Shown piece after piece: positions 1 through 5,993 of a stretch of DNA of 6,573 nucleotides. Position 1 is the first letter of the stretch. Every line of letters begins with the position of its first letter. Position numbers and translations under genes: made by a program. Below the pieces are notes generated by a model. The model searched no databases, had not been told where the DNA came from, and saw only the letters and a list, made by a program, of their open reading frames with translations. The DNA comes from Campylobacterota bacterium (GTDB taxonomy: Bacteria; Campylobacterota; Campylobacteria; Campylobacterales; Sulfurovaceae): NCBI GenBank assembly GCA_013153345.1, contig JAADEQ010000149.1, positions 1 through 6,573 on the forward strand, read 5' to 3'.

Positions 1-51
1 GATATCTTCTCTATTTATTCCCTTTTTTTCTTCTTTGTTATTATCTTCCAT
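1..51 (-). CDS. Partial hypothetical protein, 5' end only (runs off left edge)
   Basis: An ATG at position 51 on the minus strand opens a frame that stays open for 17 codons to the window edge. It encodes MEDNNKEEKKGINREDI, a very hydrophilic, Lys/Glu/Asp/Asn-rich N-terminus with no signal peptide. An AAGGAAAA Shine-Dalgarno sequence lies a few bases upstream of the ATG. The start is 34 bases past the aguB stop and no terminator lies between, so it is probably the next gene of the same operon. Too little is present to assign a family. The call rests on the ribosome binding site, the open frame and the operon position. Confidence 0.6.
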   Translation of the reverse strand, partial: MEDNNKEEKKGINREDI

Positions 52-85
52 TGCTTTTCCTTTTTTTCTATTTTACCATAAAATT

Positions 86-958
86 TTACTCTTTATCACA
101 AAATATTTTTTGCAAACAACTATAATGCTCAACTCTTCTATCTCTAAAAAAAGGCCAAATATCTCTTACCTCTTTGGTTCTATTTAAATCTATACTAGCA
201 GTTAGAGTCTGCTCCTTCTCATTGGCTTTGGCTAGAAACTCCCCTTGAGGTCCTACAATAAAGCTATTTCCCCAAAATCTAATCCCTTCAATCACACCTG
301 AGGGGTCCTCTTCAAAGCCACATCTATTGCAACTAACCAGTGGAAGACCATTAGCAATTGCATGAGCTCTTTGAATTGTTATCCAAGCATCTAATTGGCG
401 CTTTTTCTCCTCTTCATCATCCCCATCAAACCATCCAATAGCAGTTGGATATATCAATATCTCAGCCCCTTTTAGTGCCATAACTCTTGCAGCCTCCACA
501 AACCACTGGTCCCAACAAATTAATACTCCTAACTTTCCAACTGAAGTCTCAATTGGCTCAAACCCTAAATCTCCTGGAGTAAAGTAGAACTTCTCATAAA
601 AGCCGGGGTCATCTGGAATATGCATCTTTCTATATTTTCCCGCAACCTCTCCTTTATCAAATACCACTGCAGTATTGTGATACAACCCTGGCGCTCTTTT
701 TTCAAATAGAGAAGTAACCAATACAATATTATACTTTTTGCTAACTTTTGCCCAAAATTTTATATCCTCTTCAAAACTTTGAGCATACTCAAAATATTTT
801 ACATCCTCACTTTTACAAAAATATTCACTTTGATGAAGCTCTTGTAAAACAATTAACTCACTTCCCTCTTTAGCTAGCTCTTTTATCTTCTTTTTTGTAT
901 CTTTTACCATCTTATCTTTTGAGCCTCTATAACTCATCTGCATTAGTGAAACCTTCAT
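86..958 (-). CDS. aguB: N-carbamoylputrescine amidase (nitrilase superfamily)
   Basis: This 290-aa cytoplasmic enzyme should hydrolyse N-carbamoylputrescine to putrescine, CO2 and ammonia, the last step of the agmatine route to polyamines. The nitrilase-fold catalytic triad is visible: Glu40 in LQELHQSEYF, Lys111 in KYRKMHIPDDPGF, and nucleophile Cys148 in GVLICWDQWF. The sequence CWDQWxxEAAR and the C-terminal DIWPFFRDRR are typical of the plant/bacterial carbamoylputrescine amidase branch rather than generic omega-amidases, and the length is normal. One small departure is Val154, where the family usually has Pro (WFPEAAR). The start is well fixed by an AAGGAGGA ribosome binding site at 963-970, directly after the aguA stop. 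The gene begins 12 bases past aguA, which makes the preceding substrate. The pairing raises confidence in this substrate over other C-N hydrolase substrates. Confidence 0.93.
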   Translation of the reverse strand: MKVSLMQMSYRGSKDKMVKDTKKKIKELAKEGSELIVLQELHQSEYFCKSEDVKYFEYAQSFEEDIKFWAKVSKKYNIVLVTSLFEKRAPGLYHNTAVVFDKGEVAGKYRKMHIPDDPGFYEKFYFTPGDLGFEPIETSVGKLGVLICWDQWFVEAARVMALKGAEILIYPTAIGWFDGDDEEEKKRQLDAWITIQRAHAIANGLPLVSCNRCGFEEDPSGVIEGIRFWGNSFIVGPQGEFLAKANEKEQTLTASIDLNRTKEVRDIWPFFRDRRVEHYSCLQKIFCDKE

Positions 959-970
959 CTTTTCCTCCTT

Positions 971-1963
971 TTAAAAACTAACTTGCATTGTGGAGCAATG
1001 AATGCTTCCTCCTTGTTCCACTAACTTTAAACTATCAATTAAGATTATCTCCCTATCCCCAAAGAGCCTCTTAAAAATCTCTCTTGCCTCTTTATCTTTA
1101 GGGCTTTGATAGGAAGGGACAATTACAGCCTTATTGGTAATTAAAAAGTTTGCATAGCTTGTTGGAAGACGCCTATTATTTTTATATTTTGGCTCAGTAA
1201 AAGGCAAAGGGATTAGATTATACCTTCTTCCATCAGCCATTCTAAGAGATTTTAACTCCTTTTCCATCTCTAATAAAGATTTATAGTGAATATCATTGCT
1301 ATCTTCACACTTAATATATGCAATCGTATCAAAAGATATAAATCTAGCTAACATATCAATATGCCCATCGGTATCATCCCCCTCAAGATAGCTATTCTCT
1401 ATCCATAATACCCTTTTTGCTCCAAGAGAGTTTTTTAATACCTCTTCAACCTCTTTTAAAGATATGTCACCATTTCTATTTGGGTTTAATAGGCAAGATT
1501 TAGTAGTTAAGATAGTTCCTTTTCCATCACTCTCAATAGCTCCCCCCTCTAATACAAAATTGTAGCTCTTTAAAGGGGTATTTCCAAAAAAGCCCTTCTT
1601 ATGCAAATTTTTAGTAACTAAATTATCTTTTGTAGCCTCAAACTTTCCCCCCCAGCCATTAAATATAAAATCAGCCAAAAGAGCTCTATTCTCTCTTTCC
1701 AAACTCAATGGGCCATAATCTCTAACCCAAGTATCATTAAACTCCTCTTTAATAAATATAATATTTGTAGTTGAGCAAAAATATCTTTTAGCCTCTTCTA
1801 TATCCTCTACGAGCAGATATACTAATTGAGAATAGGCAATAGCTTGAGCAATCTTAAAAAATGGCACTCTAGCATTTTCTAAATCATCTTTCCAATCACT
1901 ATTTTTGTGAGGAAATGCCATTAAGATTAAATTTTGTCTCTCCCATTCAGCTTTTAGTCTCAT
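971..1963 (-). CDS. aguA: Agmatine deiminase (peptidyl-arginine deiminase family)
   Basis: This enzyme converts agmatine to N-carbamoylputrescine and ammonia in the cytoplasm. The guanidino-modifying fold motifs are all present, numbered from the ATG at 1963: DTWVRDYGP (77-85), FNGWGGKF (101-108), LEGGAIESDGKGT (138-150), LLNPNRN (158-164), GDDTDGHIDMLARF (195-208, with catalytic His201), and the C-terminal GGSIHCSTMQ, where Cys323 is the nucleophile. At 330 aa it is slightly shorter than many agmatine deiminases. A TTG one codon upstream (1966) would add one residue. The ATG is preferred because it overlaps the stop of the upstream small gene as TGATG, with a GGGA ribosome-binding core 9 bases upstream. 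The gene is followed by aguB, so the pair makes putrescine. The arginine decarboxylase that supplies agmatine is not in this window. Confidence 0.93.
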   Translation of the reverse strand: MRLKAEWERQNLILMAFPHKNSDWKDDLENARVPFFKIAQAIAYSQLVYLLVEDIEEAKRYFCSTTNIIFIKEEFNDTWVRDYGPLSLERENRALLADFIFNGWGGKFEATKDNLVTKNLHKKGFFGNTPLKSYNFVLEGGAIESDGKGTILTTKSCLLNPNRNGDISLKEVEEVLKNSLGAKRVLWIENSYLEGDDTDGHIDMLARFISFDTIAYIKCEDSNDIHYKSLLEMEKELKSLRMADGRRYNLIPLPFTEPKYKNNRRLPTSYANFLITNKAVIVPSYQSPKDKEAREIFKRLFGDREIILIDSLKLVEQGGSIHCSTMQVSF

Positions 1964-2103
1964 CAATCAATATCCCATTTATTATCTGGACCTTCATTAT
2001 TGTTGCTTCTTTTAATAGAGCCTATAAGCTCCTTTCCCAAAAGATATAAAATTGCTAAAGTCATAATAAAAGCTACTATTTTTGTATAAAAAATCCACTC
2101 CAT
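1963..2103 (-). CDS. 46-aa single-pass membrane protein, unknown function
   Basis: This short gene exactly fills the space between purM and aguA. Its ATG (2103-2101) overlaps the purM stop as TAATG, and its TGA (1965-1963) overlaps the aguA start as TGATG, so it is probably translated by coupling. The 46-aa product starts MEWIFYTKIV, has one strongly hydrophobic helix at about residues 4-23 (rich in Ile, Leu, Phe, Ala), then KRSNNN and an acidic, Asn-rich tail ending NKWDID. That suggests a small inner-membrane protein with a soluble tail. I recognise no family. The exact fit between the two neighbours is strong evidence that it is a real gene. Its link to purine or polyamine metabolism is unknown. 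Confidence 0.75.
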   Translation of the reverse strand: MEWIFYTKIVAFIMTLAILYLLGKELIGSIKRSNNNEGPDNKWDID

Positions 2104-3098
2104 TATATTAACTCAACCCCCTTTTCTCCTCTCTTTAACTCACCTATAATATAGCCATCGCTACTATTAATTACCTCATCAACATCTTCTTTTTTAACAA
2201 CTAAAATCATTCCAACCCCCATATTAAAGGTCCTATACATCTCCTCTTCATCCACATATTTAGATATAAACTCAAAAATATAAGGGCTCTTTATTTTATC
2301 TTTAAAGATAGTAGCTCCAATATCATTAGGCAATACTCTTGGAAGATTCTCAACTATTCCTCCCCCTGTAATATGAGAAAGAGCTACAATCTTATCTTTT
2401 AATCTTTTAAACTCTTTAACATATATTCTAGTTGGCCTTAATAGAGTCTTAATTAGAGGCTCTCCATTAAAGTCGCTATTAAAATCCATCTTTAACTCTT
2501 CAAAAAATAGTCTTCTAACTAGCGAATATCCATTTGAGTGGACTCCTGAACTTGGTAAAGCAACTAATATCTCATCTCCTTTAACTTTTGAGACTCTATC
2601 AATCTCTTGCTTTTCTCCAATTCCAACGGCAAACCCAGCCAAATCAAAATCATCCTCGCTATACATTCCGGGCATCTCAGCAGTCTCTCCTCCAATTAAA
2701 GCACACTCCGCCTCAATACACCCTTTAGCAATTGATTTAATAACCTCTTTTGCCTCATTAACTTTGAGCTTTCCGGTTGCATAATAATCTAAAAAGAACA
2801 TTGGGGTTGCAAAGCTACATATTAAATCATTAACACACATTGCTACTAAATCAATCCCAATCCCATCAAACTTTTTGCTCTCAATTGCAAGCTTTAGCTT
2901 TGTTCCAACCCCATCAGTTGCACTAAGAAGCACCGGCTCTTTATATCCCTTTGGAAGCTCATAAGCTCCTGCAAATGAGCCAATCCCTCCAATTACATTC
3001 TTATCAAATGTAGATTTTACATCCTCTTTTATCTCTTCAACCAATAAATTCCCAGCATCAATATCAACGCCAGCATCCTTATAACTAATTTTGCTCAT
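2103..3098 (-). CDS. purM: Phosphoribosylformylglycinamidine cyclo-ligase (AIR synthetase)
   Basis: This enzyme catalyses the ATP-dependent ring closure of formylglycinamidine ribonucleotide to aminoimidazole ribonucleotide, the fifth step of de novo purine synthesis, in the cytoplasm. The 331-aa length is typical. PurM signatures appear in order: LSATDGVGTKL (58-68), GIDLVAMCVNDL (81-92), LIGGETAEMPGMY (134-146), LPSSGVHSNGYSLVRR (181-196), LRPTRIYVK (220-228), HITGGGIVENLPRVLP (242-257) and FNMGVGM (291-297). The ATG overlaps the TAA of the upstream DUF2892-like gene as TAATG, and a GAGGAT Shine-Dalgarno sequence lies just upstream, so the start is secure. The stop overlaps the next small gene. 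No other purine genes are in the window, so pur genes appear scattered here rather than forming a classical pur operon. Confidence 0.97.
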   Translation of the reverse strand: MSKISYKDAGVDIDAGNLLVEEIKEDVKSTFDKNVIGGIGSFAGAYELPKGYKEPVLLSATDGVGTKLKLAIESKKFDGIGIDLVAMCVNDLICSFATPMFFLDYYATGKLKVNEAKEVIKSIAKGCIEAECALIGGETAEMPGMYSEDDFDLAGFAVGIGEKQEIDRVSKVKGDEILVALPSSGVHSNGYSLVRRLFFEELKMDFNSDFNGEPLIKTLLRPTRIYVKEFKRLKDKIVALSHITGGGIVENLPRVLPNDIGATIFKDKIKSPYIFEFISKYVDEEEMYRTFNMGVGMILVVKKEDVDEVINSSDGYIIGELKRGEKGVELI

Positions 3099-3298
3099 TA
3101 TCTATCCTCGCATTTTGGTAATATTTTGCTAAGCACTGCTCTAATAGGACAAAAGCCACTAAATCCATCTATTAATAGTACAACAATTAAGGCTAAATTG
3201 ATAATAACCATTAGTGGAAGGTTTTTACTCCCTAAAAATCCAAGTGAAAATCCTATTAAAATAGCAATTATTATACTTCTTACTCTCTCAACACACAT
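3098..3298 (-). CDS. Small membrane protein, DUF2892-like
   Basis: This 66-aa protein has two predicted transmembrane helices, about residues 8-23 and 29-45. They are followed by GFCPIRAVLSKILPKC, which has the GxCPxxAxL...C layout of the DUF2892 family (YgaP-like inner-membrane domain) with Cys50 and Cys63. Family function is not well defined; in some proteins the domain is fused to a rhodanese. Here it stands alone. The start at 3298 has GGAAA as a ribosome binding site, directly after the upstream stop, and the gene ends in a TAATG overlap with purM. The family assignment is by eye from the motif and size. A role in sulfur or redox chemistry would be speculation. Confidence 0.8.
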   Translation of the reverse strand: MCVERVRSIIIAILIGFSLGFLGSKNLPLMVIINLALIVVLLIDGFSGFCPIRAVLSKILPKCEDR

Positions 3299-3307
3299 TA
3301 AATTTCC

Positions 3308-3526
3308 TTAATCTATATATCTATCTTTTTTCATCTTGTTCTCTTTGTTTATTTCGTTAATAATAACTCCAATAATTCCAACTCCAGCTGCAACTAAAGC
3401 TAGTGTAATAGTTAGTTTAATATAACTACCCCAACTAATAACATCTCCCCAAATTTTTATAAGAGTTAAAATAATCCAGCTGCTAAGTAAAATAGAGATG
3501 ATTATTCCTGTAACCTTTAATATCAT
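3308..3526 (-). CDS. 72-aa two-helix membrane protein, unknown function
   Basis: I recognise no family for this 72-aa protein. It has two hydrophobic segments, at about residues 3-24 and 35-57, joined by a short loop (IWGDVISWGSY). A charged tail, NEINKENKMKKDRYID, follows and is probably cytoplasmic given its five Lys/Arg residues. Its ATG overlaps the TGA of the DUF4177-like gene as ATGA, and only a purine-rich GAGAGAGAAAAG precedes it, so initiation probably depends on translational coupling. The next gene starts 9 bases after its stop. It could form a small membrane complex with the adjacent DUF2892-like protein, but that is inferred from position alone. Confidence 0.75.
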   Translation of the reverse strand: MILKVTGIIISILLSSWIILTLIKIWGDVISWGSYIKLTITLALVAAGVGIIGVIINEINKENKMKKDRYID

Positions 3527-3744
3527 CTCTTTTCTCTCTCAAGCACTACCAAATAGGCCTCTCTATCCCAAAATAGAAATAGCCTTCTAATATCCTTTTC
3601 CATTGTAACAACTCTCCAACCCTCTTTAGCATGCTCATTTAAAAACTCACTAAATCTAACCGGGTCAACCTTTGAACTTCCTAAAACTAATGAACCTAAA
3701 GCACTCTCTTGATAAATAACTACATTATACTCTACCTCTTTCAT
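3523..3744 (-). CDS. DUF4177-like small protein
   Basis: This 73-aa soluble protein has the layout of DUF4177. An N-terminal strand (VEYNVVIYQ) is followed by a helix, the signature [17 protein letters not shown] (34-50) with invariant-looking Gly42-Trp43, and a final strand ([11 protein letters not shown]). The predicted fold is a small alpha/beta domain without membrane segments or a signal peptide. The family's biochemical function is not established. The start at 3744 overlaps the serS stop as ATGA, with GGAGAG as ribosome binding site inside the serS 3' end. The stop overlaps the next gene, also as ATGA. The family call is from motif recognition by eye. Confidence 0.78.
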   Translation of the reverse strand: MKEVEYNVVIYQESALGSLVLGSSKVDPVRFSEFLNEHAKEGWRVVTMEKDIRRLFLFWDREAYLVVLEREKR

Positions 3745-4997
3745 ACTCTACTCTCCATATATGGCCTTAAAGCTTTTGGAATCTCAATTGAGCCATCTTT
3801 GTTTTGGAAATTCTCCATTATTGCAATTAATGTTCTTCCAACAGCTAAGGCTGAGCCATTTAGAGTATGAACTAAATAGTTTTTCTTTCCATCTTTATAT
3901 CTAATCTTAGCTCTTCTTGCTTGAAAATCTCTAGTATTACTAACTGAGCTAATCTCTCTATATTTTCCTTGACCCGGCAGCCAAACCTCTAAATCAATTG
4001 TTCTTGCTGCACTAAAGCCTAAATCTCCTGTGCAAAGCTCAACTAATCGATGTGGAAGCTCAAGAGCTTTTAATATATTTGAGGCATTTTCTACCATCTT
4101 TTCAAAAATCTCATCACTTTGGTTTGGAGTTGTAATTGCAACCATCTCAACCTTATCAAACTGATGTTGACGAATTATTCCTCTAGTATCTCTGCTTGCA
4201 CTTCCAGCCTCTTTTCTAAAGCAAGGGGTATAGGAGGTAAGAAGGAGGGGGAGTTTATCTTTTTCAATAATTTCAGAATTATAGATATTAGTTAAAGCCA
4301 CTTCAGCTGTTGGAATTAGATATAAATCCTCATCTTCAACCTTAAATAGGTCATCTTGAAACTTTGGAAGCTGACCGGTTCCAAGAAGCATCTTTGAATT
4401 ATTTAAAACAGGCACCCAATACTCTTCAAATCCATTTTTTATATTAAAATCTAAAAAGAAATTAATTAAAGCCCTCTCTAGCCTAGCTCCTTCTTTTGCA
4501 AGTAAAGAGAAGCGGCTCTTTGCTAATTTTACCCCCCTTTCAAAATCTATCCATCCATTATTGTTAGCTAACTCCCAATGCTCTTTTGGCTCAAATTCAA
4601 ACTCTCTTGGCTCAAGGACTCTTTTTATCTCAATATTATCCTCTTCACTCTCTCCAATTGGCACATTTTCATCTGGAAAATTTGGGATTAGAAGCGCTTT
4701 TTGATAGAGCTCTTCTTCAATTGCTTTAGCCTCTTTTTCTAGCTCTATAATCTCTTCTTTTAATTTGTCAAGTTTTGCTTTTAATTCGCTAATATCTTTG
4801 CCTTGAGCTTTATATGCTCCAAACTCTTTTGATAGAGCCTTTTGGGCTGCTCTTTTCTCCTCAAACTTCTTTAGAGCCTCTTTTTTTCTCTTAAAGAGCT
4901 CTTTTATCTCATCTAAAACATTTTGCTCTACTCCCCTTGTAGCAAGTCTCTTAGCAGCCTCCTCAAAATTTTTCTCAAGATATTTTAAATCTATCAT
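3741..4997 (-). CDS. serS: Seryl-tRNA synthetase
   Basis: SerS charges tRNA-Ser (and tRNA-Sec where present) with serine using ATP, and is essential for translation. The 418-aa length is normal for the bacterial type. Residues 1-110 form the N-terminal tRNA-binding domain, with a long antiparallel coiled coil (about 27-99, very rich in Lys, Glu, Ala and Leu). The class II catalytic core follows: [19 protein letters not shown] (195-213, around motif 1), serine-binding TAEV (230-233), motif 2 [21 protein letters not shown] (260-280), the [18 protein letters not shown] segment (324-341) and motif 3 [19 protein letters not shown] (380-398). The start is supported by AGGAT upstream of the ATG at 4997. 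It is the first gene of the long minus-strand operon, downstream of its own promoter. Its stop overlaps the DUF4177-like gene. Confidence 0.97.
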   Translation of the reverse strand: MIDLKYLEKNFEEAAKRLATRGVEQNVLDEIKELFKRKKEALKKFEEKRAAQKALSKEFGAYKAQGKDISELKAKLDKLKEEIIELEKEAKAIEEELYQKALLIPNFPDENVPIGESEEDNIEIKRVLEPREFEFEPKEHWELANNNGWIDFERGVKLAKSRFSLLAKEGARLERALINFFLDFNIKNGFEEYWVPVLNNSKMLLGTGQLPKFQDDLFKVEDEDLYLIPTAEVALTNIYNSEIIEKDKLPLLLTSYTPCFRKEAGSASRDTRGIIRQHQFDKVEMVAITTPNQSDEIFEKMVENASNILKALELPHRLVELCTGDLGFSAARTIDLEVWLPGQGKYREISSVSNTRDFQARRAKIRYKDGKKNYLVHTLNGSALAVGRTLIAIMENFQNKDGSIEIPKALRPYMESRV

Positions 4998-5029
4998 ATA
5001 ACCTATCCTAGTTTGATTGTTTTAAGTGT

Positions 5030-5035
5030 ATTATA
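5030..5035 (-). promoter_or_regulatory. Probable sigma-70 promoter (-10 box) for the serS operon
   Basis: A perfect TATAAT lies on the minus strand 32 bases before the serS ATG, inside TATATAATACAC. Upstream DNA is T-rich (TTTTTATCAAACTTT) with no convincing -35, as expected for Campylobacterota housekeeping promoters. Transcription would start near 5023. It sits between the terminator of the outer-membrane gene and serS, where a new transcription unit must begin. No internal terminator was seen downstream, so it probably drives the genes down to the left edge. Confidence 0.65.
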
Positions 5036-5048
5036 TAGAAAGTTTGAT

Positions 5049-5085
5049 AAAAAGAAGAAAAATACTCCCGCTTAAAAGCGAGAGT
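5049..5085 (-). terminator. Rho-independent terminator of the outer-membrane protein gene
   Basis: On the minus strand, ACTCTCGCTT (5085-5076) pairs with AAGCGGGAGT (5073-5064) around a very short loop, giving ten pairs with a single G-U wobble. It is followed at once by the T-rich tract ATTTTTCTTCTTTTT (5063-5049). The hairpin starts 35 bases past the stop of the outer-membrane gene. Read on the plus strand, the wobble becomes a C-A mismatch and there is no T tract, so it should work in one direction only. It insulates the serS promoter from upstream transcription. Confidence 0.9.
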
Positions 5086-5120
5086 TATTCAAGGAGATAA
5101 AATGAGTTTTAAAAAAGGTC

Positions 5121-5786
5121 TTAATATTTGTAGTTTAGTCCTATTGAAGCACCATGAATATGGTCAATCTCATCTGAGGTTGCTAAGTTATATCTATACC
5201 CAATATCTAAATCTATATTGGTAGTTAAATTCATAGTTGCTCCAACTTGACCCCCATAAGTTAAAGTTTTAACATTCTCTGTTTGAGTATCCATCGATAT
5301 CCCACCTATACTTAGTCCAAAGTATGGTCTAAATGCATAGGTATCTATCATTAAATTCTCCATTCCTAAAAAGAAGTAATCAAGCTGTAATAATCCTCTT
5401 AGATAGTCATTATAATCATCACTACTTCCAAATTTTTCTAAAATTGCCATGGTTCTCCACTCAACATTTTGAGCTCCAAATCTAATTCCAAATCCTAAAC
5501 CGCTACTACTAAGCCCTTCTGCCTCAGCACTAAAGGTTGGGTTTAGCTCTATCCCCACAAATGGACCCTCCATAAAATATGTTGAGGAAGTTCCAACTGG
5601 TGGGGAGTAGGCGCTCTCTTGACCTTTTGCATCTTCGCTCTCTTGGATGCCAGCACTTAGTTGCGGTTGTGGGTCTGGCTCAAAGCCATTTGAGTTATAG
5701 CTATCAACAGCCAAAGTCCCATCTATATTTTCACTATATGCAAACATTGAGGCTAGTAATGCAGCGGTTGCGATTATCTTTTTCAT
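5121..5786 (-). CDS. Secreted small beta-barrel outer membrane protein
   Basis: From the ATG at 5786 this is a 221-aa precursor. The signal peptide MKKIIATAALLASMFAYS has a KK n-region and a hydrophobic core, with cleavage likely around residue 16-18. A low-complexity linker (about 19-70), rich in Ser, Pro, Gln, Asp and Glu, follows. The C-terminal half (73-221) has alternating hydrophobic/polar strands with many Gly and aromatic residues, and ends in GASIGLNYKY. The terminal aromatic residue and about 150-aa size suit an eight-stranded barrel of the OmpW/opacity-protein kind. The upstream ATG at 5828 would give a 235-aa product but lacks a ribosome binding site and would place a second hydrophobic stretch before the KK. 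The 5786 start has AAGGGG at 5793-5798 and a clean signal peptide. It is monocistronic, with its own terminator. The specific function is not recognised. Confidence 0.85.
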   Translation of the reverse strand: MKKIIATAALLASMFAYSENIDGTLAVDSYNSNGFEPDPQPQLSAGIQESEDAKGQESAYSPPVGTSSTYFMEGPFVGIELNPTFSAEAEGLSSSGLGFGIRFGAQNVEWRTMAILEKFGSSDDYNDYLRGLLQLDYFFLGMENLMIDTYAFRPYFGLSIGGISMDTQTENVKTLTYGGQVGATMNLTTNIDLDIGYRYNLATSDEIDHIHGASIGLNYKY

Positions 5787-5830
5787 AGCAAACCCCTTAA
5801 TATTAAATAATTTAAACAATAATAACATAA

Positions 5831-5859
5831 TTTATATTAATTAATCTTAAAATTGACTA
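5831..5859 (-). promoter_or_regulatory. Tentative promoter for the outer-membrane protein gene
   Basis: On the minus strand, TATAAA (5836-5831) is a possible -10 box. TAGTCA (5859-5854), a four-of-six match to the -35 consensus, lies 17 bases upstream. The predicted start, near 5824, leaves a leader of about 38 bases before the ATG at 5786. The surrounding DNA is so AT-rich that other -10-like sequences (for example TATTAT closer to the gene) are equally possible, so this placement is weak. Confidence 0.3.
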
Positions 5860-5872
5860 AAAGTTAACTTTT
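5859..5872. repeat. 14-bp perfect palindrome in divergent intergenic region
   Basis: AAAAGTTAACTTTT reads the same on both strands, with no central gap. It lies at the upstream edge of the tentative promoter of the outer-membrane gene and about 85 bases before the -10 of the response-regulator gene. It could bind a dimeric regulator. In DNA this AT-rich a palindrome of this size can also arise by chance, so no function is assigned. Confidence 0.45.
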
Positions 5873-5910
5873 TCTTTCATATTTTGAAAATCTGAGTGGT
5901 TTTGTATTTA

Positions 5911-5935
5911 ATGAACAGAAGTTCTTAAAGTTCAT
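5911..5935. promoter_or_regulatory. Candidate operator: AAGTTC repeat cluster
   Basis: ATGAAC (5911-5916) and GTTCAT (5930-5935) form a perfect 6-bp inverted repeat. Between and overlapping them, AAGTTC occurs twice in direct orientation (5919-5924 and 5928-5933) with a 9-bp period, and GAAC-N4-GTTC is a shorter nested inverted repeat. The cluster ends where a -35 box would be expected for the TATAAT at 5957. Direct repeats next to -35 are a usual layout for OmpR-type regulators, so binding by the adjacent response regulator is possible but inferred. Confidence 0.4.
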
Positions 5936-5956
5936 CTATATTTCATCTTGCTTTTA

Positions 5957-5962
5957 TATAAT
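5957..5962 (+). promoter_or_regulatory. Probable promoter (-10 box) for the response-regulator gene
   Basis: A perfect TATAAT on the plus strand lies 31 bases before the response-regulator ATG and 14 bases before its AAAGGAG ribosome binding site (5977-5983). No -35 match is present at the expected place (ATCTAT, 5934-5939). This fits either a Campylobacterota-type promoter or one needing an activator at the repeat cluster just upstream. Confidence 0.6.
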
Positions 5963-5993
5963 AAAAATAGATTTTTAAAGGAGTCTTTAGTAA

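Noticed and set aside
1..85. Possible terminator after aguB in the A/T-rich gap
   Set aside because: There are T-rich runs on the plus strand but no hairpin, and a ribosome binding site plus ATG for a further gene follows within the gap.
1964..1966. TTG one codon upstream as the aguA start
   Set aside because: The ATG at 1963 forms the TGATG overlap with the upstream small gene and is the stronger start codon. The two differ by one residue only.
3126..3311. 61-codon plus-strand open frame
   Set aside because: It lies wholly opposite the DUF2892-like gene and its junction, has low-complexity Ile/Leu/Pro/Ser/Thr content typical of antisense reading of membrane-helix codons, and has no ribosome binding site.
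5086..5120. Second arm of a bidirectional terminator for plus-strand transcription
   Set aside because: On the plus strand the stem gains a C-A mismatch and is followed by TATTCAAGGAG rather than a T tract.
5579..5788. 69-codon plus-strand open frame
   Set aside because: It is the antisense shadow of the signal peptide and linker of the outer-membrane gene, with no recognisable domain or promoter.
5787..5828. Upstream ATG at 5828 as the start of the outer-membrane protein
   Set aside because: No Shine-Dalgarno sequence precedes it, and the extra 14 residues would spoil a clean signal peptide. The ATG at 5786 has AAGGGG at the right distance.
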